DNA from: Filobasidium wieringae
Taxonomy: Eukaryota; Basidiomycota; Tremellomycetes; Filobasidiales; Filobasidiaceae
Direction: 5' to 3'
Assembly (NCBI GenBank): GCA_001600055.1
Contig: BCIV01000003.1
Span: 67,162-131,161, forward strand
Length of the DNA: 64,000 bases
Shown: piece after piece, positions 11,741-24,931 of the stretch
Layout of the letters: each line of letters begins with the position of its first letter
How positions within the stretch are numbered: position 1 is the stretch's first letter
Notes under the pieces: generated by a model
Told to the model about the DNA's origin: nothing
Database searches by the model: none
Seen by the model: the letters and a program-made list of their open reading frames with translations, nothing else
Translations under genes and position numbers: made by a program

Positions 11741-12087
11741 ATAAAGCTGGAGCGAATCAGGAGTTGTCATCTTTGTTGCTCTCCGTTGCGTTGTACTTCA
11801 AGCCGATCCAATAATATCAATAATATCGACATCGATCACATCGACTGCGCGACTGCATCGACAAATTCAACATATACCGAGTACATAACATACTATTGAT
11901 CGTATTGCCCTATTGCCTACTGAATTGACTTCGATAGCGCAATACCAATATCGACATATATCGATTTATCAATCGCTTCAATAGCTCAATAGCTTCAGCA
12001 TTCAATCGATTTAAAACTTTCAAAGTAATTCGTTCTTCACGACAAGCAATAAGCAAGTCCACCGCTGACCCCCTTTATCTGTTCTAG

Positions 12088-13194
12088 ATGTCGTCATCCA
12101 CTACCAAAGCCTCTTCCTCCTCTACTCCCGCTACCACCGTTGCATCCTCTACCACCGCTACCATCGTTGCCTCTTCCTCCTCTACTCCCGCTACCACCGT
12201 TGCGCCCTCTACCACCGCTACCACCGCTACTACCGCTACCACCGCTACTACCGCTACCACCGCTACCATCGTTGTCTCCAGGACCGCTACCACCGTTGTC
12301 TCTACCGCTCCGACCGTTACCACCACGTCCGGACTGACTCCCCTACTAAGGACCGTCGCGTTGGCCGATGAGGAGCCATCAGATCGTACTTCCCTGTCAG
12401 AGATAATGGCTATTCGTGCAGGGGCACCTCGTCGTTCCTTCGTACCTGCCCCACCTTCAACAACTTTCGCAGGGCCCGACTCTCTCCCGGTCCAGCTTCC
12501 TTCGAGTCTTGGCCCTCAATCTGCTCATCAATCTCTCCCCACCCGGCCTCCATTCACCTGGCCTCCATCCACCCGGCCTCCTTCGAGGATTGGTCCTCAG
12601 CCTTCTCAATCGTCTCTTCCCATCCGGCCTCCGCCTCCGTCAAGCCTTGCCCCTCAGCCTTCCCGATCTTCTCTCCACACTCTGCTTCCGTCCCATCCTT
12701 CTCTCCTCATCCGGCCTACTTCGCCTCCTCTTCACACCCGGCCTGATCTACCTCCCCGACCATCCTCTCCAGCTGCTCGCCTCGCTCCTCGAACCGAATG
12801 GGGAAAGCGCGGTAACCGGGTCATCAGTCCACCGCCTACCACCCCGGAACCAAGAAGCCCCCCAGCGCCTACCGCGGAACGAAGGAAGCGAGAGACATCA
12901 CACCCAGGAGAGTCTCTACAACCTGCTCCAAAAAGGGTCGAAGTTGTCGTCAAGGAGGAGATTGACGAGCTCGAGGAAGTCGCCGTGATCGAGGAGGTCG
13001 TCGAGATCGAGGAATTCGTCGGAAATGAGATCGTCGAGGCTGTACCGGCTGAGGTTGCGGTAGATGATGAAGAGCTTGCAGAGATAGCTGCTGCAAGGTT
13101 AGATGTCCAGGAAGCAGAAGAAAGGCTGATGGGCCTTGTGGCCAATCATGCTGTTCGAGCAGAGTTGCGCCGTCTAGGCTTTGCGGGATATTAA
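12088..13194 (+). CDS. Low-complexity Ser/Thr/Pro-rich protein with an acidic C-terminus, function unknown
   Basis: A single open frame of 368 codons starting MSSSTTKASSSSTPATT. I do not recognise a family. Residues 1-85 are an STAT/TTATTATT tract encoded by ACC/GCT/ACT codon repeats. About 130-235 is proline-rich, with imperfect repeats of the form (L/I)(G/A)PQ(P/S)..SSLP.RPP. About 285-335 is acidic with a run of Val, Ile and Glu (VEVVVKEEIDELEEVAVIEE) that contains a VKEE SUMO-type site and a hydrophobic-acidic stretch. The end, LVANHAVRAELRRLGFAGY, is a plausible helix. No signal peptide or membrane segment is visible. Composition and length argue for a real, mostly disordered protein. 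It lies 183 bp upstream of the bZIP-like gene on the same strand. Confidence 0.6.
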   Translation: MSSSTTKASSSSTPATTVASSTTATIVASSSSTPATTVAPSTTATTATTATTATTATTATIVVSRTATTVVSTAPTVTTTSGLTPLLRTVALADEEPSDRTSLSEIMAIRAGAPRRSFVPAPPSTTFAGPDSLPVQLPSSLGPQSAHQSLPTRPPFTWPPSTRPPSRIGPQPSQSSLPIRPPPPSSLAPQPSRSSLHTLLPSHPSLLIRPTSPPLHTRPDLPPRPSSPAARLAPRTEWGKRGNRVISPPPTTPEPRSPPAPTAERRKRETSHPGESLQPAPKRVEVVVKEEIDELEEVAVIEEVVEIEEFVGNEIVEAVPAEVAVDDEELAEIAAARLDVQEAEERLMGLVANHAVRAELRRLGFAGY

Positions 13195-13377
13195 TTTAGT
13201 TCTACGTTCTGACATGTAATCGTGATTGAGTGACATGATATATTTGTTGCTTCGAATCATGCAGTATCACATAGCTAATCGAGCACCCGAGCGCACCGAA
13301 CGATAAACATTCGTCGGGAGGTCGCCAAAGAAGCAGAAGATAGAACGTGGTCGCGCAATTCACAAGATCTGAGCAGT

Positions 13378-14718
13378 TTGGACATGACGATAACGGGAGC
13401 TGGAGACCTCCCTATGAATCCCTTTGCCACTTCGCCACCTGTCGATCCTGATCCCATCCTGTCGCTTGACAAACGTAGACGAGGCCGACCCGCTCTGCCG
13501 GCCGATGAGAAGGAAGCTAGAAGGAAAGAGAGAGCGAGGTTGAATGCCATAGAAAGCAGGAATCGGCGGAAGGACCGGGAAGACGAGCTGAGAGCGATGT
13601 ATGAGGCTCAGAAGCATGCGAGAGAGGAAGCTGAGAAGAGGGTCGTTAGTTTGCAGGACGAGTAAGTCGATGAAAAGATCTCGGGCATACGACGAATCAA
13701 CTGATTACTGTCTGTCAACGAAAGGATGCGAAACCTCAAGAGCCATATCGCTGCAACACCCTTGATATCGATTCTCAATCCCCTACTTGCAGAAATCGCA
13801 GGGGTATCCAACAATCCACACACCACGCAGGCCCAACTTCCTTTGTTACAACTGGTCATGCCTCTGCTTCTTCAACAAAATGCCGTCGGTAGTGGTAGCG
13901 GGACCACTGCCAGCAGCCATACGAACCTATCATTCGGAAATATCGATTCAGTGATGCCTTCCTATCATCCATCCATCAGAGCAGCCGTCGACCCGAGCGA
14001 AGTACGATCTCAGGATCATCCGGACACAGAAGAAATGAGCAAAGCAGGACGTGACCAGAACGCTTCGCATAGCCATGTCGCTATGGATCAAAACAAAGAG
14101 GACCTTCCCTGGGCTGGAAATACCGCCCGATCCGCTTCCTCATCATCGTTGACGATCCGTCATACTCCTGACACACCGCTCGATTCTCCACAATCATCAC
14201 AATACGACTCCGCAACGCAGGCAGGAAGGGTTATCGAGGAGAAGAGATCCCTACGAAAACGTCCTCTCAGCTCTAGCGATTTGGCGTTTCAGGCTCGCCA
14301 GCAGAACATCCTCTCCCCTGCCCCGATCGATTCCGATGACGATGATGGTGATTTCGAACCCGAACCGGACATGGAGGAAGGATTGGTCGGTTCCAGCCCA
14401 GCCGGGATGACGGAATCGGTCACCAGTCCGTGGGTAGGGGGAAGAGACGGGAGATGGCAGGATGAAGAGGATGATGACGATGATGATGAGCGGTTCGACT
14501 TTGACCCGAACGATCCAGAACTATTCGAACCCATCGAAGACGTAGCGATACCGGACGGAGCACGTGAAGAGGTTCAAGCTCGAAATGAAAAGTTCTTACG
14601 GGACTTGCGTGAAAGTTTACGAGTTTTGAACAAGGGAAGATCCACCTTACCTGAATCTGGATCCACGATCGATAAAGAAGATATCGCCAAGCAATTGCGA
14701 GCGAGCATGGCCAAGTAG
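13378..14718 (+). CDS. bZIP-like transcription factor
   Basis: A probable nuclear DNA-binding regulator made of two exons: 13378-13661 and 13725-14718, joined across GTAAGT...AAAG, so that the codon after LQD is completed to Glu and the frame continues MRNLKSHI. Near residues 40-95 there is a basic region (KEARRKERARLNAIESRNRR) with the NxxExxxRR layout of a bZIP basic segment, followed by a heptad-like helix through the exon junction. A GRP motif (RRRGRPALP) precedes it. The remainder is Ser/Asp-rich and disordered, with acidic runs (DSDDDDGDFEPEPDMEE and EEDDDDDDERFDFDP) that could act as activation regions. The leucine heptads are weak, so this is called bZIP-like and the target is unknown. 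The next 1.1 kb before PAN2 has no supported gene. Confidence 0.7.
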
Positions 14719-15873
14719 AACCTAGGGGCTTGGAGAATCGGCATGATCTAGGCATACAAGCGTTGAGAATTTGGAAATCAAGCACTGCTGGAAAGTATGG
14801 CTGCTCAAGTCGTAGCTGTTTCTGGACAAGGGTACCCTGGACCAGATATTATGGTCCTTTCTTGCCCTTCCAATCTGAGTTTCAGAATGGAATTTTCGCA
14901 TCGCTACCTCTACTCCTGCTTGACACGGAAACTACTATTACGACCTCGGTCGACTGGCCGTTCGAATCTCGACCGACTATGGATGCTTGGAGCTGCTAGT
15001 TGCAAGCGACAGTTTCGAAATACAAACGATCGGCGTCTGGAAGCAAGAGCTTGGACACTATCACCTTACGACTGCCGAGCCGAATCTTTCATCACGATTG
15101 GAACCTCATAAAAAATGGAATACTGGAACGCTATGTTATGAATTTTTTACAACGATCTCTACCATGGACCGATTTTTTACGTGCATGAACAGTTCTAGAC
15201 AAATCATTGTCCTATCGAAAGCACTGCATATCTGGCAATCATCTCCGACCCTGCTATAGGCCCATGGCGACCCATTGGACGCATTCTTTGACGCACTACA
15301 CGATCAGGACACAGTCACTCCTAGCCTATGGACAAGCTTACTTTGTTTCAATACCCCTGTTGGTGTCGGTGCGCCTGTTTCAGGTCAGAGGTAGAACGTC
15401 GGTTGTCTGGTGCACAACGGGAGGCTCCGGATGACTGGGTCGATGCGTGAGAGGGGCTGTAACTGGTCTTCAGGATGAGATATCCGTTGACTTTACCCTT
15501 CCTTCTGGTCTTCGACTGGATATACTCTTTGTACCTTAGCGACCTGACTCGAATCAGTCATGAACACGACCTCTCACTGAGTTTATGGAGCTCTCGTATT
15601 GAGATCTACGCAGCTTGTGTTGTACGTGTGAAATGCTGTCGAGGGTACACAAGATAGATAACACTATCAAAGAATGATAACAAGGTTCGGTAGAAGATGA
15701 CGTGTTTGTGCGTTTATCATTGTTAGTCGACCTCGATAACTCTCTCTTAGCTCTGGTGACTCTAGCTCGACAGTCAGAAGTTACGCACAAACCTTTAATT
15801 TCTCGAACCATCTCTCAAGTTCCTTCCCTCTGAATGCCTGGACTCTTTACATAGATCATCTCCGCGACCCAAC
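14719..15873. other. Intergenic region between the bZIP-like gene and PAN2
   Basis: About 1.15 kb with only short, unconnected frames; none resembles a known protein. It presumably contains the bZIP gene 3' UTR and the PAN2 promoter. No RNA gene was recognised. Confidence 0.5.
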
Positions 15874-18800
15874 ATGTCAGCCCCCACCTACACGCCGCTT
15901 CAACTCATCCCTCCACTTCCTCCCTCTCCCTACGATCCTGCTCCTTATCCTACCGTCCTCTGCTTCGATCCTTATGCCGACCTTTTGCACGTTGGATCAT
16001 CTGCCGGTCTGGTATCCAACTTCTGTAGCCCTCTTGCACTCTCGCGACATGCTACCTATGCGGCTCACGGAAGCAAGGGATTCGGCACTTATAGTACGAT
16101 GCGGATAGGCTACGGAGTTGGTCAGGTCAAGGACCTTCAGGTCACAGACAAGGAGATCTGGAGTTTGACGGAAGGAGGTTTGGCTGGGGCTCGTAGAGGG
16201 GGTCTTGTCAAATGGACAGTCAGGTATGTGATCAACGGTCGTGCTTCCTAGCTAGACGAACTGGTACTAAAACTACACCTGACGTTGTGGTCTGCAGCGA
16301 CCCTTTACATGCCCTTAGGACCTTCGATGCGAATCCGATCAACTCTCACGAAATCATCGCAGGAGGTACAGCATCCCAAATCACCATCGTCAACACTTCT
16401 CAAGGACGGATAGTCAAACGAGTAAGTATATGGGTCTCGTAGAAATCGGTATAAGACGAAGTATCGTTAATCATCTCTTTCGTCCTCGCAGCTTGACCAT
16501 TCGCATTCTTTGTCTCACTTGAAGGCTCTTCCTCGATCAATATTATCAGCCTCGCCTTCTGGACTACTGCAGATCCTCGATCCTAGACAAGGATATCGGC
16601 AGACGTCTACACTGGCAACTCCAAGCGTTCACTCTGGTGGATTGACCGGAGTCGATGTCGACGGTGATACAGTGGCTGCCTGGGGATGGGATGTTATGTG
16701 GGTAATATCTAATTACAAGATGTTGCTGGTCTGATATCAATGTCTGTCCTGTTAGACAAGGACAGCCGGTCCCTTCTTCGACCCTGGCTCTATACGATCT
16801 ACGGACATGCCGACCGCTTCCATCGATCGAATTTGCAGATGGCATCTCTTTCGCTAAGTTGCATCCGTCTGACTTGAACTGTATCATACTCGCATCTAGT
16901 GGAGGACATATTCAGACGGTTGATCTCGTGGATACGTCGAATACGAGCCCGTCTACCGGTTGTCAGGTTAGTACAACAGGCTCCAATACGGTAGAGTCAT
17001 CAGACTGACATCGTCGAGTTTTAGGTCCAGCTAGAATCTTATGTCACCGCCATGTCGATATCCCCACACGGCGACTATCTCGCTTTAGGGGATTCAGACG
17101 GTCAGGTACATCTGATGACCTCTCACGATCTATCGGAAGAATCGGAGTTTATCGGGTCGGACGGTTCGCTCACGCTGCCAACGATGAACGGTTTTGAAGG
17201 CGGCGTAAGCATCGATTGGCCTGATGTACCAGGCAACCCTCCCGATATCCAATGGAAGGAACGGACGTAAGCACATCCAGCCTTGTTTTCCCGTTTGTGT
17301 GTTTATGGGTAACACTTGGTTCGCCAGCCCTCTCAACGTCATCGGGCTTCCCTTCTACGACGATCCCCTACTTTCGAATTTTTCTCTGGCAGGTTACGCG
17401 ACCTCGTCTTCTCCTCTTTTCAATAGCTCGCCAGCCGTTCCCGTCAACGTGCTCTCCAATATGCGTATCATCGATGGGGTCGGTTATGCCCCACTTCCCC
17501 GAGAACTCAAAGGGAAAAGGAACGTGGTATGCAAGCAGAGCACTGCAAATTTCATGACCAGCATAAACGGAGAGGAACACCGATCGGTCGTTACAGGGGC
17601 AAGGGGTCGGACTTCCCATCGCCGAGAAAGTGGACCAAAGTTTCGCAGCGAGAAAAACAGACATGGTGAACAAGAGTTGTTCGAGGAGGAGGTATGTAAT
17701 ATCTTCTACGGTCAAACTCGTCATCATTGACGAACTCGCTCGCTCTCAGGGACTTGGTCCATCCGCCGCGTTGCTGGAAGGATCACCTGTTTTGCCCAAA
17801 TATTATCGCAAGGTCGAAATCAAGTATTCGAAATTCGGTGTCGAAGTACGTATCCAAGCTTGTCCTTAACGCAAGCTCAACCTTCGTGGTTACTGATATG
17901 ATTGTCTGATGTGGGAACAGGACTTCGACTTCGAGTAGGTCATCAGTCCTTCTAAGGTTGCGCGAGCCTATAGTAGCTGACAATGACGCGCCATTAAAGG
18001 TTTTATAATAAAACTCGACACAGCGGACTCGAAACTCATATTGCAAACTCCTATACCAACAGCCTATTACAGGCATACCACTATACTCTCCCGATCCGGG
18101 CTTGCGCCAAAGCACATATCGCGCAAGACTGCCCGAAAGAGCACTGTATGCTGTGTGAAGCTGGATTCTTGTTTAGAATGCTCGAAGATGCCAAAGGGAT
18201 CAATTGTCAGGCCAGTAATTTCTCACGTGCTTTCAGTGCGACACAACAAGGTATGAGGCGGGTGGGAAATTGATCTAGAGTGATGCGAGTCTAATCAGAC
18301 ATTCCGTTACCACCACAGCCAGCGCGTTGGGCCTTTTTGTACAAGACGACGAATCACCAAGGAAGGATTATGCTGCACTGATCCAGAAATTCAATAGATG
18401 GCTCACTCATACTGTGTCGGCAGAAGACGCGTTCCAGCCAACAGGTATCATTTTGGATCGAGATGTGCTGGAAGCTGCAAACACTGCTTCAGATCTACCG
18501 CCATCTCACATCGATCAAGTGTTGGAACTGAGCGGTTCGACTCAGATCACTTGCGGAGCTTGCGGGAAGTCTTTTTGGAAGCCGTTCTCCGCGCACGTCG
18601 TTGATCTCATCTATCCACGCAAGGTATTTACTTGACGTGTATTTTTGGTTTACTTGGGCTGACTATGCATGACAGTCCGCGAACAGTACTTCAGCCTCGG
18701 AAGGTAGCTTCGCATCAATCTTACGATCCTCGTTGTTGCGAGAGACTTCAACGAAAGCAATTTGCCAGTTTTGCGCAAAGCCTACCACCCTAAACGGAAA

Positions 18801-20725
18801 ACGTCGATACGGCCGACAACAATACGGGCATTCCACTGCCAGTGTGCTGCCGCCTGTAATCACCGTCAATTCTTCCATCATATCTGACGAGCACCTTGAG
18901 TACTGGAGAGAGCATCCGGCCAACAAAAGTCGATATGGACGTCGCAGATTCTTGCCCGAAGGTGTCCGTATCCGTGCAGGACTCAACGGAGATATAAGCG
19001 TGGTCGAAGATACTCATTCGGATCCAATACAAGATGGCGATGTCGAATATGTAGTTCGAGTAAGTGTCAGATGCATGTCTGAGCGGTCTCAATTTGAGCG
19101 CTAATGCGACTGTATATCAGGCGGTAGTGGCGTCCGTTCAGGAGGATGAGAATGCGGAGGCTCATCTCGTCGCGTTCGTTAATGGTAAGCTGAGAGCGCT
19201 TTCTACCCCGTGATTTAAGGCTGAGATCAGGGGACTTCCAGTTCCGATCGAAGATAGTCATCGGAATGTTATGACGAGTGAAAACTGGTTGTTGTTTAAC
19301 GACTTTCTTGTCCGACAAGTAGGCAAAGAGGAAGCCTTGAGCTGTGCGCCAAGCTGGAAGGTGAGGGAATAAGCATGGAGCAGTGCGATCATTCCATTGA
19401 CATGGGAGAACAGATGCCTGCAATCGTCATACTTGAACGCGTCGATAATCAGCAACTCCTGGCTTTCCAATCTCTACCTCAGTCTCTGGACCCAGTCATA
19501 CTGCTCAAAGATCTAGTCGTATCGACGTGCGTCCTTCTGCGTCGAGTCCAGAGTCCTCTTGGGCACCTCGCTGACTCCAGGCCTCCTTTAGTCGGCGTCA
19601 TCGCAACCCGACCAAGCATACTTGTCTAAAACGCACCGAAATCCCTCAGCCTGGCACTCTTATAGCGATTGATGCGGAATTTGTAGCGCTGCAACTTGTA
19701 AGCAATGCATCAACCTTCCTACGACTTCAGTTAACTTTCTTCTGGTCGTAGGAGGAGCTAGAGATCCGGTCAGACGGCACAAAAAACGTGCTCAGACCAA
19801 CCAAAATGTCTCTAGCGCGAGTATCGGTGCTAAGAGGAGACGGTATCGAAGAAGGGCGTCCATTTATAGATGACTACATACACACGAGGGAACCAGTTGT
19901 CGACTACCTCACTGAGTATTCAGGCATTAAAGGTATGTAGATCTTTTCGCTATGGTTGGTCTTGTGGACGACCTAACGGGCGAGTTTCAGAGGGAGACCT
20001 GGACGCAGGAAGGTCAACTCACACTTTAGTTCCATTGAAGGCCGCATATAAAAAGCTCAGAATCCGTGAGTTCTGAGATGTCGGTGTATAAGAGGGTTCG
20101 GGTGCGATACTGACTGTCGAAAACCAGTGGTCGATCTCGGTTGCGTATTTATCGGACATGGACTACCCAAAGATTTCCGTACTATCAGTAAGTACGTGTT
20201 GCGCCCGCATCGACTTTTGCTGATCGCGTTTTGACCCTTATACAGACATCTTCGTTCCTCCTGCTCAAGTCATCGATACCGTAGCTATATTCTATGATCC
20301 AGCTCGACACCGCAAACTTTCGCTACGTTTCTTGTCTTGGTTCCTCCTGAAGCAAGAGATCCAAACTGCCGAGCACGACTCGATCGAAGATGCTCGCTGT
20401 GCCTTGCATTTATATAAGAAATACCGAACGTTCTTGGAAGAGAACCGTTTCGAGGATGTTATGGAAGATATCTTTGACGCTGGACAAAGATTGGTGAGAG
20501 CTGTCTATCGCCTGACTGAGTTGTCAAAACTGATCTTTTCTGAGATAGGGATTCAAACCGCCGCAAACGCTGGATAGAGCGCCTGGAACCAATATTCCCC
20601 CCTCAACACCAGAGCATCGCGATATATCCCTCCCTCGTACTAATGAACACACGTCGCCACTCAAACAGCCTTGGGGGAGGGCGATGTCACCGATGTCACA
20701 TACGCCGCGGAAATGGGCGAGATGA
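15874..20725 (+). CDS. PAN2: PAN2, catalytic subunit of the Pan2-Pan3 poly(A) nuclease
   Basis: The 3'-to-5' exonuclease that, with Pan3, starts shortening of mRNA poly(A) tails in the cytoplasm. The start ATG at 15874 gives [20 protein letters not shown]. Domains in order: an N-terminal WD40 region ([38 protein letters not shown]), the Pan3-binding linker, a catalytically dead ubiquitin-hydrolase-like domain (about 17700-19300), and the C-terminal DEDDh exonuclease. Visible catalytic elements are [10 protein letters not shown] (first Asp/Glu), [11 protein letters not shown] (second Asp) and [18 protein letters not shown] (His and last Asp). A Cys-containing [10 protein letters not shown] motif lies in the middle domain. 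The last exon is [17 protein letters not shown]... ending TPRKWAR, stop at 20723-20725. About 15 short introns interrupt the gene. It converges on ARG4 with 88 bp between stops. Confidence 0.93.
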
Positions 20726-20813
20726 TGATATAATAGATGATGCTGAATTCTTCTAGAAGAATCATTTTCGGAACTTTCGCCTAAGGCCAAGTCCGGACAT
20801 GCGGAAGAGGGTT

Positions 20814-22823
20814 CTACTTCGCTACGCCTTGCTTGAGTACTTGGACTTGTCTCTTAATACCCTCTCGACTGGGTCCACCTAACGTGTTCCGCTTCTCTAC
20901 ACTGTTTTCGTAATTAAAGACACTTTCAATGACGTCTGGCTCGAATTTATCACTGAGTTGCTTGAATTGATCAAAAGTGAGATCAGCCAGAGAAACCTTT
21001 GTCTGTTCAGCGAGGGCGACGGCTCGACCAGATATGTGGTGTGTCTCTCGGAAAGGTACCTAATGCGCGAAAAATCAACTCTCTGAAACAGAGCGAACAA
21101 TGCCTCGCTGACTTGCCCCTTTTCGCACAAGATAATCCGCAAGGTCGGTAGCAAGCATATCCGCAGTCAACGCCTCCTTCATTTTGCTTTCATTGACCTG
21201 ACAAAGTTGGATGTGAGTATACGTACAAGGGACCCTTTCAGGTATCACTCACAGTCATAGTTGCAATGACCCCTTCAGCGATCCGAATGCTAGCACTGAC
21301 AGTGTCAACGCAGTCAAACAACGGTTCCTTGTCTTCCTGGAAGTCTTTGTTGTATGTCGAAGGTGTACCTTTCATGGTCATCATAAATCCTGCCATCTAG
21401 CAAAAACCACCGTTTTCAGGGCGTCCGCTCGTGTTCTGACGTTGAAGATTTCTGTGACAGACTCACTTGTCCAAAGACCCGGCCTGACTTTCCTCGCAAC
21501 AGCTCCAGAGAATCCTATGGCCATGGAAGCGTTGAATATTGACATCAATCATCTTTTGACAGAACAGTCGACTTACTGGGTTTTTCTTCTGCGGCATGAT
21601 AGACGAGCCAGTACTGCAAGGACATCGGGGCGTCAGTGTATAAAGCGCAAAAGGATAGCATCAGGATTTACCTGTAAGCGTCGCTTAGCTGGACAAACCC
21701 GAACTCGGCGGTAGAATATATAATCAAGTCTTCCGCCATTTTGCTCATGTGTACCATGAGCAGACTAGCCCACTGCAGGAACTCGATCACGAAATCCCTA
21801 TCCGGAACGATATGCATCGAATTTTCACCGATCGTTTGGAAACCTAATTCGGATCGGAGAAATTCTCGGTCAAGGCCGTAAGGGTTTCCGGCGAGAGCAG
21901 CGCCTCCAAGAGGGAGGACAGATATCCTCGGAATGATGGACGAAAGGCGGTCGAGATCCGTCAAGAAACCGTGAGCATATGACAACAGTAAATGTGACCA
22001 CCGCACAGGTTGAGCCCTCTAGAACGATAAGAGGAAGCGATTAGATCGATCAGATGAGGCGGATGCTGTCCTCCAAGCATACCTGAACATGAGTATATCC
22101 GGGCATCAGGATGTCGACTTCTTTTTCAGCTCGGTTGGCCATCACCAGGATCAAGTCTTGTAAGTAGTTCTTGATGATATCGGCTTCGGCCATCTAGGAG
22201 AGCGTGATTCAACACGGTGGTCTGGTATGTAAGGGAAGAGAGCCGGCAGCTTACTAGCCATATTCTCATATCGGTTGCGACCTGATCGTTCCTGCTTCTT
22301 CCTGTGTGCAGTTTGCCGCCGATATCTTTCCCGATGATCTCAGAAAGACGACGCTCGTTCGCGGTGTGGATATCCTCATCGTCAGCCTTGATGTCGAACT
22401 GAAACCCAAAGTATGAGACGATATATTCGCCAATGTACGGAACGGACACACCTTGCCATCTTGCCATTCTTTTTCGACGAGCTTGAGACCTCGTTCGATC
22501 TCTAACTGCTCGTCTTCGCTAACGATACCTGCTTTTTGTAGAGCTTTGGAGAACGCGATGGAGCCTTTGACATCTGCTGCGTACATCCGCTTGTCGTAGG
22601 CCAAAGACTGGTTGTACTGATGCATACTAAATCGATCATCCTCAGATGAGCTACGGGTGATTTTATTTGCGGGAGACACACGTGTACTTACAGAGGATCC
22701 GTTGCACCAGTAAACCTTCCACTGTATTTCACATGCTCGATCAGCTTGCTTCCCTTCAAACACAAGCTGCGATTGTACTCGCCCCCACAGCTTTCTCTTG
22801 GTAAAGTCGTCTTGGTTAGCCAT
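20814..22823 (-). CDS. ARG4: Argininosuccinate lyase
   Basis: Catalyses argininosuccinate to arginine plus fumarate, the last step of arginine synthesis. The start ATG at 22823 gives [14 protein letters not shown], joined to GRFTGATDP, then [40 protein letters not shown] and [19 protein letters not shown], the substrate-binding block. The fumarase/aspartase superfamily signature [12 protein letters not shown] is split by an intron. The C-terminal part has [21 protein letters not shown] and ends [13 protein letters not shown], stop at 20814-20816. Length is about 465 residues, normal for the family. The first intron appears to start with GCGAGT rather than GT, because only that junction gives the conserved LWGGRFTG. 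About ten introns in all. It is convergent with PAN2. Confidence 0.94.
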
Positions 22824-23125
22824 AACGTGTGAAGGATACGTTCGATGGGGGTCTCGCTGCAGTCGTTTCAGAATCTGAAAGTGATGAACAAGTTTTCGGG
22901 TCAAGGACAACAATATGATCTGCCTTATCGAGTCAACGCTACGTGCCACAGATAACGAAATCACGTGAAGTTGAGCAAGGATCTACGGGCAGCAAGAAAG
23001 GGCGACGGCGCGACGACTGGAAGACTGTCGAGATCATTGTACATGAGTAATACAGGAGCGACTGAGACGAGGCCACCCGAAAGTCATTCTGGAAGAGTCT
23101 GACTAGTCAATACAAATGCCCTTCC
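22824..23125. other. Intergenic region between NDUFS7 stop and ARG4 start
   Basis: 302 bp containing the NDUFS7 3' end and the ARG4 promoter (both genes on the minus strand). No gene was seen. A general amino acid control motif (TGACTC/TGACTAG-like) appears as TGACTAGTCA at 23100-23109, a palindrome close to the Gcn4-type site TGACTCA, but it lies about 280 bp upstream of the ARG4 start. Confidence 0.4.
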
Positions 23126-24248
<1,123 letters not shown>

Positions 24249-24931
24249 GATAATGAAAGCGATTCGGATTGTACAAACAGGCGGTTGTCAAAATGGTCAA
24301 GCCAGATATCCAGGAAATGGATTGATCGTCCTGGAGCCGATGAAATCGACGACATCTGATTGAAGCTGAGGCGATCGTAAGGTGAGACTTCTCGCGCGCG
24401 GGCGCGCGTTTCTCACGGCATTATCGCTGGTCTTTTCGTCAGACCCTTATTGGCGCGTTGACCGCACACAGCAACATTCATCCGTATGGCAATGTCGAAG
24501 TGGCCATAGACACATCAGCGGACGGGTCTCATGGAATGATCAAGTCTTGAGATCAGACATGAACTTTATGTGATCGGTGGGGAACTGTAGCCTCAGGGGG
24601 AGAAGTAAGATCCGGTCCATGAGCATGCAGCTATGCCGAAGAGTAGGCAGGGCGCAAAGTTGTGCAACTACTGCGGGTTTTGTACGTGTACTTGGACAGT
24701 CGCAGAAAGACAGAGAGGATGACAATCTGAAGCATAGATATCGCCATCCCATACTTAACATACACGTTTTCCCCTGTATGTCACATGACGGGCAAGGTCA
24801 CGTGAATAACGCTCAATTGGCCGAAGAAGGCATAGCGTGTATACCTAGAGCATATTACCCCTGATTTTGTAGCTTATTACGATCGCCCCGAAGCTTTGGT
24901 ACGTTGGGAAACAAAGTTGGCTTCGCGACCA
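24249..24931. other. Intergenic region between the Zn2Cys6 gene stop and NDUFS7 start
   Basis: 683 bp expected to hold the NDUFS7 promoter. A CG-only palindromic run (CGCGCGCGGGCGCGCG) lies at about 24393-24409. No gene was recognised. Confidence 0.4.

Larger units (their letters stand above)
8164..12087. other. Gene-poor interval of about 3.9 kb
   Basis: No reading frame here resembles a known protein and no convincing chain of splice sites was found on either strand; the frames present are short, overlapping and inconsistent. It contains an inverted repeat at 10691-10765 and an 8-bp tandem repeat at 11701-11740 (separate entries). The last 270 bp, before the gene at 12088, is AT-rich with repeated ATCGA/CAATA words and probably represents its promoter and 5' UTR. 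A non-coding transcript or an intron-rich unknown gene cannot be excluded. Confidence 0.5.

Noticed and set aside
12140..12988. Overlapping frames rich in Pro/Leu within the gene at 12088
   Set aside because: Frame-shifted shadows of the same codon repeats.
24393..24409. CG-only palindrome upstream of NDUFS7
   Set aside because: Simple GC-rich sequence of 17 bp; nothing else supports a regulatory or Z-DNA role.
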